Source: Bacteroidales bacterium
Lineage (GTDB): Bacteria; Bacteroidota; Bacteroidia; Bacteroidales; JAADJA01
Direction: 5' to 3'
Length of the DNA stretch: 64,000 bases
Assembly (NCBI GenBank): GCA_021740645.1
Contig: JAIOZL010000002.1
Location: forward strand, 124,001 to 188,000
In this document: piece after piece, positions 8,782 through 14,975 of the stretch
Layout: every line of letters begins with the position of its first letter
Position numbering within the stretch: position 1 is the first letter of the stretch
Made by a program: the position numbers and the translations under genes
Notes under the pieces: generated by a model
The model's input: the letters and a program-made list of their open reading frames with translations, nothing else
Database searches by the model: none
What the model was told of the DNA's origin: nothing

Positions 8782-9399
8782 TTAGCAACCTCCTTCCGAG
8801 ACTGTTTTCTTTTTTCTTTTTATTAATGGAACTTCGTCATTCTTCGTCTCTTTTGGTGTGGCTTCCAATGATCCCCCACCAAAATGGTATTTAGCTGCAA
8901 GCCTGAATGCGTAAATATCGAATTCTTCAGAGGGAGCAGTTTCCGGAGGAGGAGTAGCTTGCATAATATCTGCAAACCATTTATTTAATCCGCCTGACAA
9001 AACATAAAGGTTCTTATAGCCCAGTCTTGCGCACAAAACCCATGCTTGATCTGCATAAACATCGCCATTCGAAAAAAATACGATATCCATTTCATCCTGA
9101 TTAAGATAATCTTTCCATTCGGGTAAAAGAATTTCATCAAGCGGAATACACAAGGCATTAGGCAGAGAATATGACTGGTATTGATCAGCTGGGCGCACAT
9201 CGATAAGCATGATAGACGGATCTTCATTTATTAGCCTTTCTGCGACATGGTCAACGCTTAAATACCTCGCTTGATCATTTATTTCTTTAAAAAGCATTTC
9301 TGGTTTTATCTCGTCGGTCCGTTTTGATTCAGGAAGCAAAACCAATCCCCCTGCGATGGCAATTAGTACTATCCCCAGGATAATATATGTCTTTGTCAT
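8782..9399 (-). CDS. Membrane-anchored rhodanese-fold protein, no catalytic Cys, C-terminal SEGGC
   Basis: 205 residues with an N-terminal span (YIILGIVLIAIAGGLVLLP), a rhodanese-fold domain (IMLIDVRPADQYQSYSLPNA; LYVLSGGLNKWF) and a low-complexity tail ending KRKKKTVSEGGC. The catalytic loop reads FFSNGDVYAD with no Cys. Two other Cys exist (NALCIPLD and WVLCARLG), but neither is at the active-site position. It lies 63 nt upstream of its paralogue and 11 nt after a YeeE/YedE gene. The shared tail, which ends in a free Cys in both proteins, is probably functional; its partner may be the molybdoenzyme or the transporter halves. Confidence 0.8.
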   Translation of the reverse strand: MTKTYIILGIVLIAIAGGLVLLPESKRTDEIKPEMLFKEINDQARYLSVDHVAERLINEDPSIMLIDVRPADQYQSYSLPNALCIPLDEILLPEWKDYLNQDEMDIVFFSNGDVYADQAWVLCARLGYKNLYVLSGGLNKWFADIMQATPPPETAPSEEFDIYAFRLAAKYHFGGGSLEATPKETKNDEVPLIKRKKKTVSEGGC

Positions 9400-9410
9400 T
9401 GATTATTATT

Positions 9411-10001
9411 TTAGTAGTTAACCTCTTTTACTCTTCGCCTGATTAATGTCGCTATAAAAAACACAAAAACAGCCATTATTGTGAAGAGGAATACAAATAA
9501 GTAAGGTGAAATCCCAAGCGTTTCAGATATTGTAACTGTTCCTAAATCACCACTGTTTAACATTCCTTCAAGTGCCGGAAAAGCTTCGCTAAAAATAAAT
9601 ATTCCAATCATAAGGCCAAGAGTGAATACAATTGCATCAATTTTTCCGATACCTACTGCCACTATACTTGTTCCGGGGCAATACCCACCGGTTATAAAGC
9701 CTAGGCCCATAAATACTCCACCTATTATGGCTGAGGTAACAAAAGTGGGATGTATATAAACCATCGACATGTTAATCCATCCTAAATAGTCGAAATAGAG
9801 CAAACCAATTGCGGCTGTAACAGTGGCTGTAAAAAATACCCGCAACACGGTAAAATCATAGCCATAAAATAAACCCACAATTTTTCTGGAGGAAGAAAAC
9901 CCTGATCCTTCCATTACTATCCCGAAAGCCATTCCCAATAATACTGCAATTACATTATTCCATTGTGCTGGTATTATTTCCATTGGAATTAAAGGTCCCA
10001 T
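9411..10001 (-). CDS. YeeE/YedE family sulfur transporter, C-terminal-type half
   Basis: A 196-residue polytopic membrane protein with the YeeE/YedE signature GGYCPGTSIVAVG (Cys near residue 99), the segment that in thiosulfate transporters of this family (TsuA) carries one of the pore Cys residues. Full-length family members have two related halves; here the second half is a separate gene, 18 nt after the gene for the half carrying CTSG. Together they probably make a heteromeric transporter for thiosulfate or another sulfur species across the cytoplasmic membrane. It stands between the Psr-type enzyme and the SEGGC rhodaneses. Confidence 0.85.
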   Translation of the reverse strand: MGPLIPMEIIPAQWNNVIAVLLGMAFGIVMEGSGFSSSRKIVGLFYGYDFTVLRVFFTATVTAAIGLLYFDYLGWINMSMVYIHPTFVTSAIIGGVFMGLGFITGGYCPGTSIVAVGIGKIDAIVFTLGLMIGIFIFSEAFPALEGMLNSGDLGTVTISETLGISPYLFVFLFTIMAVFVFFIATLIRRRVKEVNY

Positions 10002-10019
10002 AATTTTTATTCTTTAAGT

Positions 10020-10550
10020 TTAAATCCAGAGTTTTCTAAAAAAATAAGCGAATAAATAAGCTGTACCAAAGATGGCAAGCATGGTAATAAATCCTCCAAG
10101 GGATAATACAGCAGCTCCACTAAGTGCGGCCCCGCTTGTACAACCTCTTGCAATTTGAGAGCCTACACCAAACAAAAGCCCACCCAGGCCTGCAAATACT
10201 AATCTTGTCCTTAAAGATATTTTTGGACTATGTTCTGTTTTGAACTTTAAGCGGCCGGCTAACCCTCCCATTAAAAAGGCTCCTGCCAGTACGCCAATTA
10301 CTTCAAAAACTAACCAATTATTCATCGGATGTTCATCATCACTAATAAATTTGCTATAATAAGCCGATTCTTCTGCATGCTGAGGAGCTACCTTGTCTAC
10401 TGCAGCAACTACCGTACTTTTTGCTGCTCCACTTGCACCAAGTCCCCTTCCGGTGATATAAAAGGTAGCTAGGAGAATTAACCCAAGCATTACTCCTCCA
10501 AAATATGGATTAAAGTAAAGTGCGCTCCTGTCTGTATCGTTTGTTTTCAT
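10020..10550 (-). CDS. YeeE/YedE family sulfur transporter, half with CTSG motif
   Basis: A 176-residue membrane protein with about four spans and the family signature ARGCTSGAALSGAA (Cys near residue 137), matching the other Cys-bearing half of YeeE/YedE transporters. The insert between spans one and two (about residues 40-75) is hydrophilic. It follows the NrfD-like gene by 24 nt and precedes the second half by 18 nt, so the two subunits should be made together. The substrate is inferred from family and context to be thiosulfate or sulfane sulfur. Confidence 0.85.
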   Translation of the reverse strand: MKTNDTDRSALYFNPYFGGVMLGLILLATFYITGRGLGASGAAKSTVVAAVDKVAPQHAEESAYYSKFISDDEHPMNNWLVFEVIGVLAGAFLMGGLAGRLKFKTEHSPKISLRTRLVFAGLGGLLFGVGSQIARGCTSGAALSGAAVLSLGGFITMLAIFGTAYLFAYFFRKLWI

Positions 10551-10574
10551 TTTATATATATATTTTCAATTATA

Positions 10575-11516
10575 TTAGTATAGGTAACGAGTAATCTGGC
10601 CTGCTTCAACCATAATAAAACGAAATACAAGCCCGCCAATCAATATGAGTGCAGCAGGAATAGCTACCGGAATTTTGTACCCAACCAGTTCCAGAATTTC
10701 AAGGGCAGCTGGAAAAAGCAGTCCCAGGATTATTACAAATACCCAAAAAGAAACAGTGAATTGCCCACCAAGAAATAAGCTGGCAGCCTCTAGCTGAACA
10801 CTTGGTCCAGCCAGAAATCCCATGATCATATGGGTAATTAAAAATAATTCTATGGCAATTAATAGTAAATCTATTTTGCTTAAGATGTTTCGTTCATAGT
10901 GGCTTTTTGACATCCACATTATAGCTGCCGTTCCTGTAGACATGCCGGAAACAAGAAACAATGGCCCCAGGATAGAGTTATTCCATAGAGGCCGTGCATT
11001 AAAGGCTGACAAAAGTATCCCTGTGTAAATACCAAGGATTACAGCAAAAATCATCATGAACCACGCTAACAATTTTCGATTATTATTCACCCAATTTTCC
11101 AAAACATCCATTATTTTAAATTTCCAATTCCATTCAGGAATGGCATCTTTTATATAGGCTGCTACCCAAATGATGGAAAGTGGAGTAATAAACATTAAAG
11201 TCCAGGCACCCCATGACATGGGTGAGGTCATTCTGATGGTAGTATATAATTGCCAAAAATATAATTGATGTTTCAAGTCAAAAAATAATGCGATCAATCC
11301 CAGGATTAATGCACCAGGAACCAGAAAAGTTGCCCACTTCACTGTTGTTTCCATTTCTTTTTCTTTGTTCAGAACAGTAAAAAGTCCTGCAAAAAATAAT
11401 ATTCCTGCAGCTAATCCACCCAGAAAAAGATAAACCGGGATATGCCAGTGCCAGATATGTAAAAAAGGGTCAATGTTTGGAATATCCCTGCCGCTTGCAA
11501 ATAATTCTTCTCTCAT
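10575..11516 (-). CDS. psrC: NrfD/PsrC-like integral membrane subunit
   Basis: A 313-residue protein with eight to nine hydrophobic spans of the NrfD/PsrC family. It anchors the molybdoenzyme and Fe-S subunit and exchanges electrons with menaquinone. It begins PFLHIWHWHIPVYLFLGGLAAG (about residues 18-39), typical of the first span. No heme-binding pattern is expected in this family. It lies 14 nt after the Fe-S subunit gene in the order A-B-C seen for polysulfide and thiosulfate reductases. The start MREELFASGRD is the first ATG of the frame. Confidence 0.88.
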   Translation of the reverse strand: MREELFASGRDIPNIDPFLHIWHWHIPVYLFLGGLAAGILFFAGLFTVLNKEKEMETTVKWATFLVPGALILGLIALFFDLKHQLYFWQLYTTIRMTSPMSWGAWTLMFITPLSIIWVAAYIKDAIPEWNWKFKIMDVLENWVNNNRKLLAWFMMIFAVILGIYTGILLSAFNARPLWNNSILGPLFLVSGMSTGTAAIMWMSKSHYERNILSKIDLLLIAIELFLITHMIMGFLAGPSVQLEAASLFLGGQFTVSFWVFVIILGLLFPAALEILELVGYKIPVAIPAALILIGGLVFRFIMVEAGQITRYLY

Positions 11517-11530
11517 TGCTTATGGTTTAT

Positions 11531-12064
11531 TTAAGTAAGAAAATAAATTTGTGGTTTAGTTCCTGCTTCGGGTGCTAAAACTTTAAACTTTCTGTTTTTA
11601 AGAGCTAATGATACATCACTATTCGGGTCGTCTAAATCCCCGAAATAAAGGCATTTGGTAGGACACACAGAAACACATGCAGGTTGTTGGCCTTTTTCAA
11701 CCCGGTGAATGCAAAAAGTACATTTGTCAACATATCCTTCAGGATGGGAATACCTTGCATCATAGGGGCAGGATTGTATACATGCTCCACAACCAATACA
11801 TTCATTGTGAGTCACCAATACGATCCCGCCTTCAACGATATGACTGGCTCCTGTAGGACAGCATCTTACACAGGGAGAATTATCGCAATGATTGCATCGC
11901 TCTGATCGCAATTCAATTTCTACATTAGGGTAAGTGCCATCCACCGTTTCAGTGATCCAGTCGCGGCAATAACCAATTGGCACATTGTTTTCGGTTTGAC
12001 AAGCTACCACACAATCGCTGCAACCGACACATTTCAGGGTATCTACTGCCATCGCATATCTCAT
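11531..12064 (-). CDS. psrB: 4Fe-4S electron-transfer subunit (PsrB/PhsB type)
   Basis: A 177-residue ferredoxin-like subunit with four cluster motifs: CVGCSDCVVAC (residues 12-22), CNHCDNSPCVRCC, CIGCGACIQSC and a last set starting CTFC. It passes electrons between the molybdopterin subunit and the membrane subunit. There is no export signal of its own, so it should travel folded with the Tat-signalled catalytic subunit. Its ATG overlaps the stop of the catalytic gene (ATGA), which supports translation at matched amounts. Confidence 0.93.
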   Translation of the reverse strand: MRYAMAVDTLKCVGCSDCVVACQTENNVPIGYCRDWITETVDGTYPNVEIELRSERCNHCDNSPCVRCCPTGASHIVEGGIVLVTHNECIGCGACIQSCPYDARYSHPEGYVDKCTFCIHRVEKGQQPACVSVCPTKCLYFGDLDDPNSDVSLALKNRKFKVLAPEAGTKPQIYFLT

Positions 12065-14307
12065 AATTCAACCTCCTTTCCTGGATCTTCTGTTAAAAAT
12101 GTTACAAAATTACCTCTCATTCCGGTCCCACCCATTATCGGGTCTACCATTACATTTGTGATCATTTCTGTGTCGCTTGCTCCTTTGCCATATGCCCTGC
12201 TAAGTTTTCGATTTGTATGTCCAAAGCCATGAACCATATATACCGAATCCCACCTGATTCTTTCCGTAACTCTCACTTTTATTGGGAAAGAGGAAACTAC
12301 ATCATCCTGGTTTTTTAGCCAAACATATTGCCCTGTTTCCAAATCCCAGAGTTTTGCTACTTTTGGATTTACCCACAGGTCATTTTCTTTTTTCAAATCA
12401 GTTAAATTAGGATTATTTGCTGTTCGGCTAAAGGTATGCATAGGTGCTCTTCCATATATTAACCTGTAAAATCCATACTCTGGCTCTGGATGTGGAGTGT
12501 ATACCGGCATCGGATCAAATCCTAAACCGGCTAACTCTGCAGAGTATAATTCAATCTTACCTGAACTGGTATTAAACTTATAATCCTCTCCGTTTTTTAA
12601 ATATGGTGAACCTGTTTCTCTTTCATATTCTTTGTAGCCTATTTTCTGCATTTCCTCTAAAGAAGTACCCACTTTCTGCAGCTGCCAGTCGAGTACTTCA
12701 GAAAAATCATTGTAATTAAAATACTCTTGAAGATTCATCCTGTCACCAAGTTGCTTGGCCATCCACCATGCGGGTTTTGTATTATACTTTGGTTCTACCG
12801 CGGGCATTCTTAAAGCAATATTTGGTTTTCTGTTTGTCGCTGACCGGATTCCATCATACCGTTCAAGATAGGTACATTCAGGAAGGACAACGTCTGCATA
12901 ACCGGTGATATCCATGGGCATTGTATCAACAACCGCTAAAAATTCAATAGAATTTAATGCTTTACGAACCAATTCTTTGTTAGGAATAGTTTTAATAAGA
13001 TTTGTTCCTGCAATTAACCATGCTTTTACTTCATGCCCTTCCGCCTCTTCTGGGATTGAAGCTTTGATGATCTCGGTGGTAATACCCATTCCGGCGAGCG
13101 GATATTTTTCTCCCAGGGTTTCCCAGGACCATTTTGGTTTTGGGAAAGGGGGGTGTGGGTATTTGGGTAGTCCAAGTTTTTCTTTAAAATAAAATCCTCC
13201 TCGCTTACCCCATGATCCAAGTAAAGCATTTAAAATAGCCATTGCCCTTGCCCTCTGTGTGTCATCTCCATACCAGGTTACATGTCTTCCGGGATGCACT
13301 ATAACTGAAGGAGAGGCATCCGCCATGGCTCTTGCAGTTTCTCTAATAACATTTGGTTTTATGGTGGTAATTCCATATGCCCATTCTGGCGTCATGTTTT
13401 CTACATGTTCCTTTAGCTGTTCAAAACCAATAGTATATTGATTTACATAGTCCCTGTCGTAAAGGTCATCATAAATCAAAACATGAACCCACGCCATAAG
13501 TAGTGCAATATCAGTGGCAGGTTTTATTGGTAACCAATATTTTGATTTGCTGGCTGCTGTAGAAAGCCTTGGGTCAACAGTGATGATGGTTGCTCCCTTA
13601 TCAATTGCATCCGACATTTCCTGCACCTGACTGTTGTGCATATTTTCACCAATATGTGAACCTATCAAAACCAGACATTTGGTGTCACGGATATCAGTAG
13701 GCTCAGGTGAGCCAACCCAACTTCCAAAGGTAGTTGAAAATCCAACTTCACGAGGGCCTCTGCATTGGGCATAGGCAGGTTCTCCAATGGTATCGGAACC
13801 ATAAGCTTTAAATAAGTGTTCAAAATGAGAACCTGGGGAACCATGCTTTAAAAGTGCAAAACTTTCCGGCCCGTATTTCGATTTAATTTCTTCCATTTTA
13901 CTGGCAATCAAATCAAGAGCTTCTTCCCAGCTGGCCTCTTTAAAAGTTTGTTTTCCCCCTTCATTTACTCTGATCAGTGGAGTTTTCAGCCTGTCTTCAT
14001 CGTTATACATTCCAATTCCACCTGTTCCGCGAGGACATAGCCTGCCATTGCAGTGAGGGTCATCTTCATTGCCAATTATTTTTACTATTTCGTTGTCGTC
14101 ATTCACATAGGTCCAACCGGCGCATTTCCAAAAACAAACCTCACAATAGGTCGGAAATCGACGTAGGTTTTGGTTTTTAGGTGCTCCTTTTGGCCCATCT
14201 GATGCAAACAGAGAAGGCCCTTTGAGAAAACTTACAGAGGATGCTGCTAAGGCAGCTCCTCCAGCTCCCAGGGCAGATATTTTAATAAAATCCCGCCTGT
14301 TACTCAT
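12061..14307 (-). CDS. psrA: Molybdopterin oxidoreductase catalytic subunit, Psr/Phs (polysulfide/thiosulfate reductase) type
   Basis: A 748-residue member of the DMSO-reductase family. A Tat signal is visible (NRRDFIKISALGAGGAALAA), so the enzyme faces the periplasm. The N-terminal 4Fe-4S motif is C55-x2-C58-x3-C62-x28-C91, and the probable Mo ligand is Cys182 (YAQCRGPREVG). The length fits Psr/Phs enzymes and is shorter than most arsenate or tetrathionate reductases. The next genes encode the Fe-S subunit, the membrane subunit, two halves of a YeeE/YedE transporter and two rhodanese-fold proteins, so sulfur chemistry is likely. Polysulfide, thiosulfate and sulfur cannot be told apart from sequence, and the oxidative direction is possible. 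The divergent region upstream carries a candidate Crp/Fnr site. Confidence 0.85.
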   Translation of the reverse strand: MSNRRDFIKISALGAGGAALAASSVSFLKGPSLFASDGPKGAPKNQNLRRFPTYCEVCFWKCAGWTYVNDDNEIVKIIGNEDDPHCNGRLCPRGTGGIGMYNDEDRLKTPLIRVNEGGKQTFKEASWEEALDLIASKMEEIKSKYGPESFALLKHGSPGSHFEHLFKAYGSDTIGEPAYAQCRGPREVGFSTTFGSWVGSPEPTDIRDTKCLVLIGSHIGENMHNSQVQEMSDAIDKGATIITVDPRLSTAASKSKYWLPIKPATDIALLMAWVHVLIYDDLYDRDYVNQYTIGFEQLKEHVENMTPEWAYGITTIKPNVIRETARAMADASPSVIVHPGRHVTWYGDDTQRARAMAILNALLGSWGKRGGFYFKEKLGLPKYPHPPFPKPKWSWETLGEKYPLAGMGITTEIIKASIPEEAEGHEVKAWLIAGTNLIKTIPNKELVRKALNSIEFLAVVDTMPMDITGYADVVLPECTYLERYDGIRSATNRKPNIALRMPAVEPKYNTKPAWWMAKQLGDRMNLQEYFNYNDFSEVLDWQLQKVGTSLEEMQKIGYKEYERETGSPYLKNGEDYKFNTSSGKIELYSAELAGLGFDPMPVYTPHPEPEYGFYRLIYGRAPMHTFSRTANNPNLTDLKKENDLWVNPKVAKLWDLETGQYVWLKNQDDVVSSFPIKVRVTERIRWDSVYMVHGFGHTNRKLSRAYGKGASDTEMITNVMVDPIMGGTGMRGNFVTFLTEDPGKEVEL

Positions 14308-14364
14308 ATGTAATCGTCTTCATATATAAAAAAGCAAATTTATAACTCAGTTTGACTTGTTTAT

Positions 14365-14379
14365 TAAATAACAATAGCA
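14365..14379. promoter_or_regulatory. 15-nt motif shared by two divergent promoter regions (copy 1)
   Basis: TAAATAACAATAGCA occurs here, 58 nt upstream of the molybdoenzyme start, and again without mismatch at 18510-18524 between the Crp/Fnr gene and SQR. A 15-base identity in the two regulatory regions of one sulfur island suggests a common operator or promoter part. No known binding consensus was recognised in it. Confidence 0.4.
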
Positions 14380-14396
14380 ATTAATCAGTTAAATAT

Positions 14397-14410
14397 ATGT
14401 CATAGATCAT
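14397..14410. promoter_or_regulatory. Candidate Crp/Fnr-type operator in the psr/Rieske intergenic region
   Basis: The sequence ATGTCATAGATCAT read on the minus strand is ATGATCTATGACAT. It matches the perfect palindrome ATGATATATATCAT next to the Crp/Fnr gene at 11 of 14 positions. It lies about 90 nt before the molybdoenzyme start and 174 nt before the Rieske start. The match is imperfect and AT-rich, so chance is not excluded. Confidence 0.35.
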
Positions 14411-14583
14411 GTTTTTTAGCGGTATAGATATAGAAAAGGAGCAGGTAAAGTAAAAATGTAGAGCGTTGATAAAAAGTTTCGGACAAATATAGTTATTTTA
14501 TATATGTTTTAGGCTAGAATTTGCTATAAAATAAATTGCACAGGATTTGTATTTTTGGCAATTTAGAACTATAAAAAATTAAT

Positions 14584-14973
14584 GTGAAGATTTCAAGGAA
14601 AGACTTTATCATAAGGTTTTGGTGGATAACCTTTTTGCCTTATGTGTTACTTTTGATATTAATGGAAAAAAAGCACTCCTTCGTTTCTAGGAAAAAAGTA
14701 ATTACCATACAGGGTATTTTCAGTCAGGCCATCACTTTTAAAGAAGAAGTAATTTGTATTAAATCTGAAAAGGGGTTAAAAGTGTTTTCTTCAAAATGCA
14801 CTCATCTGGGATGTAAAATAGATAAAGTTCACAATGGAAAACTGGTTTGCCCTTGCCATGGTTCTGCATTTGATCTGAAGGGAAATGTATTAAACGGTCC
14901 TGCAGCAAAGAACTTAACAGAATTAACTTATACCATTGATCATGATTTAAATGAAATAATAATCAAATTATAA
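14584..14973 (+). CDS. Rieske 2Fe-2S protein
   Basis: 129 residues with an N-terminal membrane anchor (FWWITFLPYVLLLILM, about residues 12-27) and a Rieske domain with both ligand boxes: CTHLGC (72-77) and CPCHGS (89-94), including the disulfide Cys pair of high-potential Rieske proteins. It accepts electrons from quinol at a cytochrome b partner. The start is a GTG, because the ATG two bases before it is followed at once by a stop. The cytochrome b/multiheme gene begins two bases after its stop, so the two form one complex. Confidence 0.92.
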   Translation: MKISRKDFIIRFWWITFLPYVLLLILMEKKHSFVSRKKVITIQGIFSQAITFKEEVICIKSEKGLKVFSSKCTHLGCKIDKVHNGKLVCPCHGSAFDLKGNVLNGPAAKNLTELTYTIDHDLNEIIIKL

Positions 14974-14975
14974 AA

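Noticed and set aside
12061-14307. Arsenate or tetrathionate reductase instead of Psr/Phs
   Set aside because: Length (748 residues) and neighbouring YeeE/YedE and rhodanese genes fit sulfur reductases better, though phylogeny would be needed to decide.
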